Source of the DNA: Rhodoferax sp.
GTDB taxonomy: Bacteria > Pseudomonadota > Gammaproteobacteria > Burkholderiales > Burkholderiaceae_C
Length of the DNA: 53,794 bases
Reading direction: 5' to 3'
NCBI GenBank assembly: GCA_013791765.1
Contig: VMTC01000130.1
Span: 1 to 53,794, forward strand
The translations under genes and the position numbers were made by a program. Of this stretch, positions 27,214 through 38,390 are shown piece after piece (position 1 is the stretch's first letter; every line of letters begins with the position of its first letter). The notes beneath the pieces are model-generated. The model was not told the DNA's origin. It saw only the letters and a program-made list of their open reading frames with translations, and searched no databases.

Positions 27214-27710
27214 TGAACATGTCCGATCGATTCAAATCAATTCGGCTGCTACTGGCTCTGGCATTGAGCGCCAGCGCGTTCGCGGCGAGCGCAGCCCTGG
27301 GCCAGCCGCCCGGGGTAGCCGGGGCCAATGCAGCCGCGTCTGCGCCGTCTGCGGTCAAAATGCAGGCGCTCACAGCCACTGCTGCCAACAGCGCTTATAC
27401 GGTGCATGAGACCACGCTTGAAAGCGGCACCATCGTGCGGGAATACGCAACACCAGCCGGCGTTGTTTTTGCGGTGTCATGGCAAGGGCCGGTGTTGCCG
27501 GACTTGAGCGCTTTGCTGGGCCCCTATTTCAAAACCTTCAAGCTCGAAGCTGAGCGGATTCGATTGAGCGGGCGACGTGGCGGATCGCTGAGTATTGCGC
27601 ACACTGACTTGGTCATCCATTCGGGCGGGCGCATGCGGGATTTTTCTGGACATGCTTATGCGCCGGCTCTGGTCCCGGCCGGTGTGAAGATCAATGATGT
27701 GCTGCGCTGA
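27213..27710 (+). CDS. DUF2844 family secreted protein
   Basis: 165 residues with an N-terminal signal (IRLLLALALSASAFAASAALG) and the DUF2844 core: Y-T-V-H-E-T-x-L-E-S-G-T-x-V-R-E-Y (about 62-78), V-V-F-A-V-S-W-Q-G-P-x-x-P-D-L-S-x-L-L-G (about 84-103), then a basic strand-rich region and a C-terminal L-V-P-x-G-V segment. Function is unknown. DUF2844 genes are usually directly followed by DUF3443 genes in betaproteobacteria, as here (17-bp overlap), so the products probably act together outside the cytoplasmic membrane. Confidence 0.8.
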   Translation: MNMSDRFKSIRLLLALALSASAFAASAALGQPPGVAGANAAASAPSAVKMQALTATAANSAYTVHETTLESGTIVREYATPAGVVFAVSWQGPVLPDLSALLGPYFKTFKLEAERIRLSGRRGGSLSIAHTDLVIHSGGRMRDFSGHAYAPALVPAGVKINDVLR

Positions 27711-28989
27711 TCTTCTCCATCTCCGCGTCGCGCTCGTTTTGGTGGCGACGCTCCTCAGCGCGTGCGGTGGTGGCGGTGGCGGCGAGACCGCGAGCACGCC
27801 ACCGAATGTGCCGGGCGGTCCCGCGCTGAACAGTCTGCCAGCGGCGCCTGCGGTCCAAAATGAAATGCGCGTCTATGTGGACGCTGGCCCCCCTGACACC
27901 GGTTACAACGTCAACCGCTTGTACGCCGACGTGACGGTCTGCTTTCCCGGCAAGAGCTCGCCCGGCAGTGCCACGCAATGCCAGACGATTGAGCATGTGC
28001 TGGTCGATACCGGCTCCACCGGCTTGCGGCTGTTATCCAGCGTGATGGCACCGGCCTTGAGCCTGAACCGGCAGATGAGCACGGATGATTTGCCTTTGCT
28101 CAATTGTGCGCAGTTCGTTGACAACACCTCTGCCTGGGGGCCGGTGGTGATCGCCGATATTGTGTTGGCGGGGATGAAGGCTGCCAACCTGCCGATTCAA
28201 GTGGTCGGCGACCCGGCGTTTAACAGTCTGACGGCGGCAACTCCATCCCCATGCAGTGGTAAAGCCATGACCACCGCGAAAGAGCTCGGCGCCAATGGCA
28301 TCCTCGGCGTGGGTTTGTTCAAGGAGGACTGCGGGGTGCGTTGCAGCGACATCGTCAACAACGGTGCCTATTACACCTGCAATGACGCTGGCTGCACAGC
28401 GACTGTGGGTGCCAGGGCAAACTTGGCCCAACAGGTGCAAAACCCGGTGGCCCGCTTTGCGACCGACAACAACGGTGTGCGCATCAACTTGCCCGCTGTC
28501 GCCGCGCCAGGCGCTCCTCTGGTAGAGGGTACCCTGACTATTGGCATTGGCACTCAGTCGCTCGCCTCTGTCACGGTTCTGAGCACCAATCCCTCTGGCC
28601 GAATCACCACCCGGCTGGCAGCGCCAAACCAACCCAATAACTTCACTGACAGTTTCATTGACTCGGGCTCCAATGGCCTGTTCTTTGATTCCACGATCAC
28701 AAAGTGCGGGCCCGGCGGCGAAGGGTTTTACTGTCCAGCCTCGCCTACCACCTTGTCGGCCACGCTGGAGGGTGCCAATGGGGCCACGCGTGCCCTGTCG
28801 TTCACGGTTGACAAGGCAACGGATTTGTTTGCTGGTGGCGTCAAGCATGTGCTGCCGACCTTGGCGGGTGACATAGGTGACGCACGGATTTTTGACTGGG
28901 GCTTGCCCTTCTTTTACGGCCGACGGGTGTTTTTTGGTATCGAGGGAATGGCCTCAACGCTGGGGCCCGGCCCGTTTTACGCCTTCTAA
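27694..28989 (+). CDS. DUF3443 lipoprotein with a paired Asp-Thr/Ser-Gly motif
   Basis: 431 residues. A signal with lipobox LLSAC (Cys about 24) is followed by a poly-Gly stretch (GGGGGGE) and a large secreted domain. Two aspartic-protease-like motifs are present: VLVDTGSTGLRLLS with Asp105 and SFIDSGSNGLFFDS with Asp323. Each has the following hydrophobic-hydrophobic-G-L pattern seen in pepsin-like proteins. Several cysteines (C-F-P, T-Q-C-Q-T, C-G-V-R-C, Y-T-C-N-D-A-G-C, C-G-P-G-G-E-G-F-Y-C) suggest disulphides. DUF3443 has no proven activity; the protease-like reading is my inference. It overlaps DUF2844 upstream and is convergent with the GntR gene 8 bp away. Confidence 0.75.
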   Translation: MMCCADLLHLRVALVLVATLLSACGGGGGGETASTPPNVPGGPALNSLPAAPAVQNEMRVYVDAGPPDTGYNVNRLYADVTVCFPGKSSPGSATQCQTIEHVLVDTGSTGLRLLSSVMAPALSLNRQMSTDDLPLLNCAQFVDNTSAWGPVVIADIVLAGMKAANLPIQVVGDPAFNSLTAATPSPCSGKAMTTAKELGANGILGVGLFKEDCGVRCSDIVNNGAYYTCNDAGCTATVGARANLAQQVQNPVARFATDNNGVRINLPAVAAPGAPLVEGTLTIGIGTQSLASVTVLSTNPSGRITTRLAAPNQPNNFTDSFIDSGSNGLFFDSTITKCGPGGEGFYCPASPTTLSATLEGANGATRALSFTVDKATDLFAGGVKHVLPTLAGDIGDARIFDWGLPFFYGRRVFFGIEGMASTLGPGPFYAF

Positions 28990-28997
28990 CCGACGCT

Positions 28998-29645
28998 TCA
29001 GGTGGCGGCTTCAAGACCGTTCTTGAAGTGTTCTTGCATGCGCCGCACAGCCAGTGCAGCGTCCCTTGATGCAATGGCGGCCATCAGGGCCTGGTGTTCA
29101 GCCAATGATTCCTCCATGCGCCCGGATTTGAGCAGCGAATTGTGGCGGTTGAGCTTCATGACCTTGCGCAAATCAGCCACCATCTGGTCGCGCCAGCGGT
29201 TGTCGGCGATTTCCAGCAGGCGCTGATGAAAGCGTTCGTTGATCTCGAAAAAGCGCTCCCGGTCTTGCTGCTCGGGGCGGGCGGCCGCTTCCAGTTCGGT
29301 GTGCAGGCTCTGCAAGGACTCGATCTGGGCCTCATCGGCCGTGGTGGCCACAACGCCGGCCGCGTCTGACTCCAGCAGGCTGAGCATGTGGTACACATCC
29401 GACAAGTCGCGCTCGGACACCTCCGTCACATAGGCGCCACGGCGCACCTTCATGGTGACCAGGCCTTCGGCCGCCAGCACTTTGAGCGCTTCACGCAGTG
29501 GCGTGCGGCTGATGCCGTAGTCCTGCGCAATTTTCAGCTCGTCAATCCAGCTGCCGGGCGCCAGTTCACGCTCGAAAATGCGCTGGCGCAGCAGTTCAGC
29601 CACCTCTTCATAAAGTGCGCGGGGAGACAAGGAAAGTGCGGCCAT
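28998..29645 (-). CDS. GntR-family regulator, FadR/FCD subfamily
   Basis: 215 residues from the ATG at 29645 (MAALSLSPRALYEEVAELLRQ). The longer frame to 29729 crosses the divergent promoter and begins with AT-rich, unlikely residues. A winged helix spans about 5-75 (PGSWIDELKIAQDYGISRTPLREALKVL) and an all-helical FCD ligand domain spans about 80-210. The FCD metal site is partly visible: Asp in D-V-Y-H-M-L, H in F-H-Q-R-L-L and H in E-H-Q-A-L. Such proteins sense small organic acids. It is divergent from methylmalonyl-CoA mutase, so it is the best candidate for the propionyl-CoA locus regulator. Confidence 0.85.
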   Translation of the reverse strand: MAALSLSPRALYEEVAELLRQRIFERELAPGSWIDELKIAQDYGISRTPLREALKVLAAEGLVTMKVRRGAYVTEVSERDLSDVYHMLSLLESDAAGVVATTADEAQIESLQSLHTELEAAARPEQQDRERFFEINERFHQRLLEIADNRWRDQMVADLRKVMKLNRHNSLLKSGRMEESLAEHQALMAAIASRDAALAVRRMQEHFKNGLEAAT

Positions 29646-29788
29646 GGGGCGAATTGTAAGCTTGAAAGAATATTTTGAATCAATAATTATAAATAACGTA
29701 AACTCGCAAGATCGTATCGCAAGCAGCATCGGGCTGCAGCGACTCGGGCACTGCCGGTACGCGATTCATTTCGATTAACCCATCACAA

Positions 29789-31978
<2,190 letters not shown>

Positions 31979-31980
31979 TT

Positions 31981-32022
31981 TTGACGTGTTTTCAGATTTG
32001 GTATATATTTCTGATACATACC
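31981..32022 (+). promoter_or_regulatory. vapBC promoter and operator
   Basis: TTGACG (31981-31986), 17 bp, TATATT (32004-32009). Overlapping the -10 is the inverted repeat GGTATATAT-TTCTG-ATACATACC (32000-32022, one mismatch), the style of site used by VapB antitoxins for autorepression. It starts 2 bp after the mutase stop codon. Confidence 0.75.
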
Positions 32023-32041
32023 ATTTGAAGGGACCTATTCC

Positions 32042-32305
32042 ATGTCAGCATTGACCCAACCGAATACCGCCAAGGTCTTCACCACCGGGCGCAGCCAGGC
32101 CGTGCGGCTACCTAAGGAGTTTCGGTTTTCTACGAAAGAGGTCACCATTGAATGGCAAGGCGACGCCGTTGTTTTGCGACCCAAACTCGATAGTGCGACT
32201 TGGGCCCAGCAAGTGATGGAGGCGGTGGCTGCTTTTGACCACGACTTCAAAATTGAGCGTAGCGAAGAGTGGCCTCAAGCGGATCGAGAGCAATTGCTTC
32301 CATGA
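32042..32305 (+). CDS. vapB: VapB-type antitoxin (AbrB/MazE-like)
   Basis: 87 residues. The N-terminal swapped-hairpin DNA-binding domain has the usual [17 protein letters not shown] motif (about 10-27); the acidic, flexible C-terminus (about 60-87) would wrap the toxin. Its stop overlaps the toxin start (ATGA). A promoter and palindromic operator directly precede it. It neutralises VapC and represses the pair. The module interrupts the methylmalonyl-CoA gene set. Confidence 0.88.
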   Translation: MSALTQPNTAKVFTTGRSQAVRLPKEFRFSTKEVTIEWQGDAVVLRPKLDSATWAQQVMEAVAAFDHDFKIERSEEWPQADREQLLP

Positions 32306-32700
32306 TGTATCTGCTCGACACCAATATTTGCATCTACGTGATCAACGAGCAGCCTGCACAGGTGCTGCAGCGTTTGATTCAGGTCGGCCGCGAGTCGTTG
32401 GCGATTTCCACGGTCACGGTGGCGGAGTTGGCCTTTGGCGTCGAAAAAAGTGATCGCGCCGGCACACGTACCAAACTAGAGAATTTTTTGTCCAAGTTCC
32501 CGATACTGGATTGGAATCAAGAGGCTGCCTGGGTGTATGGCAGGGTGCGCAAAGTGTTGGAGGCCAAGGGCCAACGCATTGGTGAGCGGGATTTGCTGCT
32601 GGCGTGCCAGGCCTTGGCACTGGGCGCCACCATGGTCACAAACAACACCCGTGAATTCGAGCGCATTGACGGTTTGAAATTGGAGAACTGGGTTGCTTGA
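32302..32700 (+). CDS. vapC: VapC-type PIN-domain toxin
   Basis: 132 residues, a complete PIN domain: M-Y-L-L-D-T-N near residue 6 (first acidic ligand), V-A-E-L-A-F-G-V around 42 (Glu), R-D-L-L-L-A-C around 98 (Asp), then N-N-T-R-E-F near the C-terminus. These make the Mg-dependent RNase site; VapC enzymes usually cut tRNA or rRNA. All acidic positions are present, so the toxin looks functional. Starts at the ATGA overlap with vapB (a second ATG is the next codon). Its last 8 bases overlap the start of meaB. Confidence 0.88.
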   Translation: MMYLLDTNICIYVINEQPAQVLQRLIQVGRESLAISTVTVAELAFGVEKSDRAGTRTKLENFLSKFPILDWNQEAAWVYGRVRKVLEAKGQRIGERDLLLACQALALGATMVTNNTREFERIDGLKLENWVA

Positions 32701-33688
32701 TTCCATTCTTTGCAGCGACCCGACCCGGCAGCGCCGCGCCATCGCCAAAGCCATTACCTTGCTCGAGTCCACGCGTGCGGACCACCGCGCCGAGGGCGAT
32801 GCCTTATTGACGGCACTGTTGCCGCATACCGGCAAGTCCTTTCGCTTAGGCATCAGCGGCGTACCCGGCGTGGGCAAGTCTACTTTCATCGAATCCCTGG
32901 GCCTGTACCTGATTGGCCTGGGCCACCGCGTGGCGGTGCTGACGATTGACCCGTCCAGCACGGTGTCGGGCGGCTCTATCTTGGGCGATAAGACTCGTAT
33001 GGAGCAGCTCTCGGTGCATCCGCAGGCCTACATCCGCCCCAGCCCGAGCAGCGGCACTTTGGGTGGCGTGGCCGAAAAAACGCGCGAGGCAACGCTGGTG
33101 TGCGAGGCCGCCGGTTATGACGTGGTGATTGTCGAAACCGTGGGCGTCGGCCAGTCCGAGACCGCCGTGCAGGGAATGACCGACATGTTCGTGCTGATGC
33201 AGTTGCCCAACGCGGGTGACGATCTGCAGGCGATCAAGAAGGGCGTGATGGAACTGGCTGACCTGGTCGTCATCAACAAGGCCGACATTGACCCCAACGC
33301 CGCGACACGCGCGCGAGCCCAGATCACCTCGTCGCTGCGCTTGCTCGGGCTGCACGGCAACCCGCAGCACATGCACCATGACGAAAAAATATGGCACCCG
33401 CGGGTCATTCAAATGAGCGCGCTGCAAGGGCAGGGCGTTGACACCTTCTGGGCCGCGGTGCTGCAATTCAGATCCTTGCAGCTTGATAGCGGCAGCTTTG
33501 GCGCGCGGCGCCAGCAGCAATCGCTGGCCTGGATGTGGGAGCGCATTGACGCCGGTTTGAAGCAGGCGTTTCGCGAGCATCCGCAGGTCAAGCAATTGCT
33601 GCCGCAACTGACAAAGCAAGTGCTGGAGGGCCGCATGGCGGCCTCCACTGCAGCACGAAATATGCTTCTAGCCCAGGTAAATAGGTAA
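32693..33688 (+). CDS. meaB: MeaB/ArgK-type G protein chaperone of methylmalonyl-CoA mutase
   Basis: 331 residues from a TTG at 32693, with GGAG 8 bp before it, overlapping the end of vapC. G3E-type GTPase: P-loop GVPGVGKST (about 55-63), switch regions D-P-S-S[14 protein letters not shown], E-T-V-G-V-G-Q-S-E, base-specifying N-K-A-D (about 197-200), and a C-terminal dimerisation arm. It protects and gates B12 loading of the mutase. Although it normally follows the mutase directly, here the toxin-antitoxin pair lies between. Its final codons and stop are in a copy of the interspersed repeat. Confidence 0.92.
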   Translation: MLDSILCSDPTRQRRAIAKAITLLESTRADHRAEGDALLTALLPHTGKSFRLGISGVPGVGKSTFIESLGLYLIGLGHRVAVLTIDPSSTVSGGSILGDKTRMEQLSVHPQAYIRPSPSSGTLGGVAEKTREATLVCEAAGYDVVIVETVGVGQSETAVQGMTDMFVLMQLPNAGDDLQAIKKGVMELADLVVINKADIDPNAATRARAQITSSLRLLGLHGNPQHMHHDEKIWHPRVIQMSALQGQGVDTFWAAVLQFRSLQLDSGSFGARRQQQSLAWMWERIDAGLKQAFREHPQVKQLLPQLTKQVLEGRMAASTAARNMLLAQVNR

Positions 33689-33716
33689 TAGTTTGCTATA
33701 ACAATAATAGTTTTAA
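33656..33716 (-). repeat. GGGCTAG-type interspersed repeat, copy 4 (overlaps the meaB 3' end)
   Basis: Minus-strand reading: TTGTTATAGCAAACTATTACC, a short spacer, ACCTGGGCTAGAAGCATATTT. Bases 33656-33688 also encode the last residues and stop codon of meaB, so the repeat appears to have supplied the gene's end. Confidence 0.6.
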
Positions 33717-33753
33717 TCGACCGAGACGATCACACCTTAAGAAAGAGAAAACC

Positions 33754-35286
33754 ATGCACGACATCCTTGAACAACTTGAAGCCAAACGCGAGCTTGCGCG
33801 CTTGGGGGGTGGCCAAAAGCGCATTGACGCGCAGCACAAAAAAGGCAAGCTCAGCGCCCGCGAACGCTTGGAATTGCTGCTCGATGAGGGCACGTTTGAA
33901 GAGTGGGATATGTTCGTGGAGCACCGCTGCGTCGATTTCGGCATGCAGGACCAGAAGATTCCGGGCGACGGCGTGGTCACCGGCTACGGCATGATCAATG
34001 GCCGCTTGGTGTTTGTGTTCAGCCAAGATTTCACCGTGTTTGGTGGTGCCTTGAGTGAGGCGCACGCGGAAAAAATTTGCAAGGTGATGGACCAGGCCAT
34101 GAAGGTCGGTGCCCCCGTGATTGGTCTCAACGACTCGGGCGGTGCCCGCATCCAGGAAGGCGTGGCGTCTCTGGGCGGTTACGCGGATGTGTTCCAGCGC
34201 AACGTGATGGCCAGCGGCGTGGTGCCGCAGATCAGCATGATCATGGGCCCGTGTGCCGGGGGAGCGGTGTACTCACCGGCCATGACCGACTTCATCTTCA
34301 TGGTCAAGGACAGCTCTTACATGTTCGTCACCGGCCCCGAGGTGGTGAAGACCGTGACGCACGAAGAGGTTACCGCCGAAGAACTCGGTGGCGCCATCAG
34401 CCACACCACCAAGAGCGGCGTGGCCGATCTGGCGTTTGAGAACGATGTGGAAGCGCTTTTAATGCTGCGCCGCCTCTACAACTACCTGCCGCTCAATAAC
34501 CGCGAGAGAGCGCCGGTGCGCCGCAGCGGTGACCCAGCCGAGCGCATGGACCTGAGCCTGGACTCGCTGGTGCCCGACAACGCGAACAAGGCCTATGACA
34601 TGAAAGAGCTGATCGTCAAGACCGTGGACGACGGTGATTTTTTTGAGCTGCAGCCCGAGTACGCCAAGAACATCCTGATCGGCTTTGGCCGCATGGAGGG
34701 CCAGACCGTGGGCATCGTTGCCAATCAGCCGCTGGTGCTGGCTGGTTGCCTGGACATCAAGAGCTCCATCAAGGCGGCGCGCTTTGTGCGCTTTTGCGAT
34801 GCCTTCAACATTCCGGTCATCACCTTTGTCGATGTACCGGGCTTCATGCCCGGCACGGCGCAGGAGTACGGCGGCATCATCAAACACGGCGCCAAGCTGC
34901 TATATGCCTTTGCCGAGTGCACGGTGCCCAAGATCACCGTCATCACGCGCAAAGCCTACGGTGGCGCTTACGACGTGATGAGCTCCAAGCACCTGCGCGG
35001 CGATGTGAACTTTGCCTGGCCCAATGCTGAGATTGCGGTGATGGGGGCCAAAGGCGCGGTGGAAATCATCTTCCGTGAAGACAAGGGCGACCCCGCCAAG
35101 ATCGCTGCTAAAGAGGCCGAGTACAAAAGCCGCTTTGCCAACCCCTTTGTGGCCGGCGCGCGCGGCTTCATTGATGATGTGATCCTGCCGCACGAAACGC
35201 GCAAACGCATCTGCCGCTCGCTGGTGATGCTGCGTGACAAGAAAGTTGAAAACCCGTGGCGTAAGCACGGGAACATTCCGCTTTAA
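33754..35286 (+). CDS. pccB: Propionyl-CoA carboxylase beta (carboxyltransferase) subunit
   Basis: 510 residues, the usual length. N-terminal half: [21 protein letters not shown] (about 31-51), [20 protein letters not shown] (about 127-146) and [17 protein letters not shown]-terminal half: [38 protein letters not shown] and [19 protein letters not shown]. The Asp at D-I-K-S-S matches the residue that favours propionyl-CoA in PccB/AccD5-type enzymes. It carboxylates propionyl-CoA to methylmalonyl-CoA. Separated from pccA by a 400-bp structured region. Confidence 0.93.
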   Translation: MHDILEQLEAKRELARLGGGQKRIDAQHKKGKLSARERLELLLDEGTFEEWDMFVEHRCVDFGMQDQKIPGDGVVTGYGMINGRLVFVFSQDFTVFGGALSEAHAEKICKVMDQAMKVGAPVIGLNDSGGARIQEGVASLGGYADVFQRNVMASGVVPQISMIMGPCAGGAVYSPAMTDFIFMVKDSSYMFVTGPEVVKTVTHEEVTAEELGGAISHTTKSGVADLAFENDVEALLMLRRLYNYLPLNNRERAPVRRSGDPAERMDLSLDSLVPDNANKAYDMKELIVKTVDDGDFFELQPEYAKNILIGFGRMEGQTVGIVANQPLVLAGCLDIKSSIKAARFVRFCDAFNIPVITFVDVPGFMPGTAQEYGGIIKHGAKLLYAFAECTVPKITVITRKAYGGAYDVMSSKHLRGDVNFAWPNAEIAVMGAKGAVEIIFREDKGDPAKIAAKEAEYKSRFANPFVAGARGFIDDVILPHETRKRICRSLVMLRDKKVENPWRKHGNIPL

Positions 35287-35688
35287 GGGTCCGATATTTA
35301 TGGCGCACTTCTGTGCATGCTTACGCCGGGCGCGATGCTTTTTGCTTTGCGCTGGACCAGGCTGCCTGGGTGCTCTGCTTCGTGTCCCCCGGCCTGCGGC
35401 CTCCTCCTTGACCTGCGCAGAACACCCAGGCAGCCCGATCCCGGTCTCTTGGTATTCCAGCGGGAGAGCCAAAGTCGGCACTTCGCAGCAGCGGGGTGGG
35501 GGTATCTGTTGCAGCGAAGTCAAGGAGGAATCGAAAGGCGGGAGCCTTTGGACGGGGGACATGAGCGGAGACGGACACCCCCGGCCTGCTGCGGGCCCAG
35601 AAGAAGACCTTGGCGCACTGTCAAAAAAAAGACCCAGTACCACAGCGAATTCCAACATTCGCTGACCGAATAACGTTAGGAGAGCACC
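35287..35688. repeat. Structured 400-bp intergenic region between pccB and pccA
   Basis: No convincing gene. Arms GGCTGCCTGGGTGCTCTGC (35360-35378) and its near-complement (35417-35435, one mismatch) form a 19-bp stem. GTGTCCCCCGGCCTGCGGCC (from about 35382) recurs in similar form near 35573-35597, and CCTCCTTGAC near 35404 is mirrored by GTCAAGGAGG near 35519. The nested complementarity suggests a repeat element or folded RNA; the pccA ribosome site (TAGGAGAGCACC) lies at its end. Confidence 0.55.
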
Positions 35689-37743
35689 ATGTTTACCAAA
35701 ATTCTGATCGCCAACCGTGGCGAAATCGCCTGCCGCGTCATCGTCACTGCCCGCAAGATGGGCATCAAAACGGTGGCGGTGTATTCCGACGCCGACAAAG
35801 ACGCGCGCCATGTGATGCTCGCTGACGAGGCCGTCAACATTGGCCCGGCGCCGAGCCGCGACAGCTACTTGCAAGGCGACAAGATCATCGCTGCTTGCAA
35901 AAAAACCGGCGCCCAGGCTCTGCACCCCGGTTACGGTTTTCTGAGCGAGAACGCCGCCTTTGCAAAAAAAGTGGAAGAAGAAGGCATTGTCTTCATCGGC
36001 CCCAAGCACTACTCGATGGCCGCCATGGGCGACAAGATCGAGTCGAAAAAGCTCGCGGGCGCGGCCGGGGTCAATTGCATTCCGGGCGTCAACAGCGCCA
36101 TAGAAACCGCTGAAAACGCGGTTGAAATCGCCCAGGAAATTGGCTACCCCGTCATGATCAAAGCCAGCGCGGGCGGTGGCGGCAAAGGCCTGCGCGTCGC
36201 CTACAACGACAAGGAAGCGTTTGAGGGGTACACCAGCTGCCGAAACGAAGCGCGCAACAGCTTTGGGGACGACCGCGTGTTCGTCGAAAAGTATGTCGAG
36301 GAGCCGCGCCACATTGAAATCCAGTTGATTGGCGACAGCTTGGGCAACGTGGTGTATCTCAATGAGCGGGAGTGCTCGCTGCAGCGGCGCCACCAAAAGG
36401 TGCTGGAAGAAGCGCCCTCGTCCTTCATCAGCGAGGCGACCCGCAAAGCCATGGGTGAGCAGGCCGTGGCCTTGGCCAAAGCGGTGAACTACCAGAGTGC
36501 CGGCACGGTCGAGTTTGTGGTCGGCAAAGACCAGAGTTTTTACTTTCTGGAGATGAATACCCGCTTGCAGGTGGAACACCCGGTGACCGAATGCATCACC
36601 GGCCTGGACCTGGTGGAGTTGATGATTCGCGTCGCTGCGGGTGAAAAGTTGCCTTTGACGCAGGCCGAAGTCAAGCGCGATGGCTGGGCGATTGAGTGCC
36701 GCATCAACGCAGAAGATCCGTTCCGAAGCTTCTTGCCCTCCACCGGACGTTTGGTGCGATTCCAACCGCCGGAGCAGACCATGTTTGCCGCCGACACAGA
36801 CCATTGGTACGGCGTGCGGGTGGACACCGGCGTGCAGGACGGCGGGGAGATTCCCATGTTTTACGACTCGATGATCGGCAAGCTGATCGTTCATGGCAAG
36901 GACCGCCTGGATGCCATTGCCAAAATGCGCGAAGCGCTCAATGGCTTTGTGATTCGGGGTATCAGCAGCAACATCCCGTTTCAGGCGGCGCTGCTGGCGC
37001 ATCCGAAATTCGTTTCAGGGGACTTCAATACCGGCTTTATTGCCGAGAACTACAGCGGTGGCTTTAGGGCCGAAGATGTGCCGCATGAAGACCCTGACTT
37101 GCTGATCGCGCTGGCCGCCTATGTCAACCGCAAATACCTCAATCGCGCCTCCAACATCACAGGCCAGATGGAAGGTCATGAGCTTGAGGTGGGTGTGGAG
37201 TTTGTAGTCGTTACTTTGGGACAACTGGGCCGCTGTACGCCAACCCCGGTAGCCGTCACCGGATTCGATGATCAGACAGGCTGCAGCGCGATCATGGTGG
37301 GGACCCGTAGCTTCCAAATATGCAGTGATTTCCGTTTGGGTGAAGTTCGCATCAGTGGAAATTGCAATGGGCGTGCCTTCACGGCACAGGTCGAGCGCGG
37401 CAGTCTTGCGGGCAAAAATCCGTTGGCGATTCGCGTTTCGCATAACGGAACGCAAATAGACGCTTTGGTGCTCTCCAAGCGGGCCGCTGAGCTCTATACC
37501 CTCATGCCCTACAAGGCGCCGCCTGACATGAGTCGCTATGTGCTGTCTCCGATGCCTGGTCTGCTGGTCGATGTGGCGGTGGTGCCGGGGCAAAAAGTGC
37601 AAGCCGGTGAACGCGTGGCGGTGATTGAGGCCATGAAGATGGAGAACGTGCTGTTTGCTACCGCCGACGGGGTTGTTGCCAAGGTGTTGGCAGCCAGGGG
37701 TGAAAGTTTGAGCGTGGACCAGGCGATTGTGGAGTTTGTCTGA
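35689..37743 (+). CDS. pccA: Propionyl-CoA carboxylase alpha subunit (biotin carboxylase-BCCP)
   Basis: 684 residues. Biotin carboxylase start [23 protein letters not shown]-grasp loop [15 protein letters not shown] (about 155-169); [14 protein letters not shown] near 286-299; then the PccA-type BT linker domain (about 480-600) and the biotinyl domain with EAMKMEN, biotin on Lys650. It pairs with PccB. Strong ribosome site before the ATG. The epimerase gene starts 2 bp after its stop. It is a clear paralogue of the alpha subunit at 15367 but with a longer middle region. Confidence 0.93.
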   Translation: MFTKILIANRGEIACRVIVTARKMGIKTVAVYSDADKDARHVMLADEAVNIGPAPSRDSYLQGDKIIAACKKTGAQALHPGYGFLSENAAFAKKVEEEGIVFIGPKHYSMAAMGDKIESKKLAGAAGVNCIPGVNSAIETAENAVEIAQEIGYPVMIKASAGGGGKGLRVAYNDKEAFEGYTSCRNEARNSFGDDRVFVEKYVEEPRHIEIQLIGDSLGNVVYLNERECSLQRRHQKVLEEAPSSFISEATRKAMGEQAVALAKAVNYQSAGTVEFVVGKDQSFYFLEMNTRLQVEHPVTECITGLDLVELMIRVAAGEKLPLTQAEVKRDGWAIECRINAEDPFRSFLPSTGRLVRFQPPEQTMFAADTDHWYGVRVDTGVQDGGEIPMFYDSMIGKLIVHGKDRLDAIAKMREALNGFVIRGISSNIPFQAALLAHPKFVSGDFNTGFIAENYSGGFRAEDVPHEDPDLLIALAAYVNRKYLNRASNITGQMEGHELEVGVEFVVVTLGQLGRCTPTPVAVTGFDDQTGCSAIMVGTRSFQICSDFRLGEVRISGNCNGRAFTAQVERGSLAGKNPLAIRVSHNGTQIDALVLSKRAAELYTLMPYKAPPDMSRYVLSPMPGLLVDVAVVPGQKVQAGERVAVIEAMKMENVLFATADGVVAKVLAARGESLSVDQAIVEFV

Positions 37744-37745
37744 AA

Positions 37746-38222
37746 ATGAGCCGACCATTCAAAGTGCTGGGCATCCAGCAAATCGCCATCGGAGGCACCG
37801 ACAAGGTCAAGCTGCAAAAGCTCTGGGTCGAGATGCTGGGCCTGGAGTTGACCGGCACATTCAAGAGTGAGCGTGAAAATGTGGATGAAGACATTTGCAC
37901 CATCGGAAGCGGCCCGTTCAAGGTCGAAGTCGATCTGATGCAACCGGTGGACCTTGACAAGAAGCCCGCCGTGCACACGACACCGCTCAATCATGTGGGT
38001 TTGTGGATTGACGATCTGCCTGCGGCCGTACTGTGGCTCACTGCACAGGGCGTGCGCTTCGCACCGGGCGGTATTCGCAAGGGTGCGGCGGGCTTCGATA
38101 TCTGCTTTTTGCACCCTAAATCGAGTGCGGAGTTTCCGGTCAGTGGCGAGGGCGTCTTGATTGAAATGGTGCAAGCACCAAAGGCAGTGATTGACGCTTT
38201 TTCCAAATTGACGGCGCAGTGA
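37746..38222 (+). CDS. VOC-family protein, probable methylmalonyl-CoA epimerase
   Basis: 158 residues with two beta-alpha-beta-beta-beta VOC modules: [11 protein letters not shown] (about 7-17) and [18 protein letters not shown] (about 79-96), ending V-L-I-E-M-V (about 140-145). Metal-ligand candidates are Gln12 (His in the classical epimerase), His81 and Glu143, with a further ligand expected on the second strand. Epimerase would convert (S)- to (R)-methylmalonyl-CoA, the step missing between PccAB and the mutase. Its position 2 bp after pccA strongly supports that. The Gln instead of His leaves room for another glyoxalase-type activity. Confidence 0.75.
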   Translation: MSRPFKVLGIQQIAIGGTDKVKLQKLWVEMLGLELTGTFKSERENVDEDICTIGSGPFKVEVDLMQPVDLDKKPAVHTTPLNHVGLWIDDLPAAVLWLTAQGVRFAPGGIRKGAAGFDICFLHPKSSAEFPVSGEGVLIEMVQAPKAVIDAFSKLTAQ

Positions 38223-38390
38223 TTAACCGGCTGTTGGCGGGGTAACGCGCCGTTTGCGTTGGGTCAAGGTTTGGCCTGTTTTCTGGTCTAGACCACGGGA
38301 TTGACCCTAGTGTGGACTACAGTTGTACCGGAGTAAACTTTTCCAACGGGTCCTTGAAGAGGCAACCCAGCGAGGATATAGGAGACAAAC
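38223..38390 (+). promoter_or_regulatory. Intergenic region ahead of the 2-oxoglutarate oxidoreductase operon
   Basis: Contains the palindrome GGTCTAGACC (38285-38294) and, shortly after, a possible promoter TTGACC (38301-38306) with TTGTAC at 38323-38328 (16-bp spacer). AGGAG precedes the TTG start at 38391. The palindrome could be a regulator site; no family assigned. Confidence 0.35.

Noticed and set aside
34900-37002. Long minus-strand open frame of 700 codons across pccB and pccA
   Set aside because: It is antisense to two unambiguous enzymes and to the repeat region between them; its composition is that of a shadow frame.
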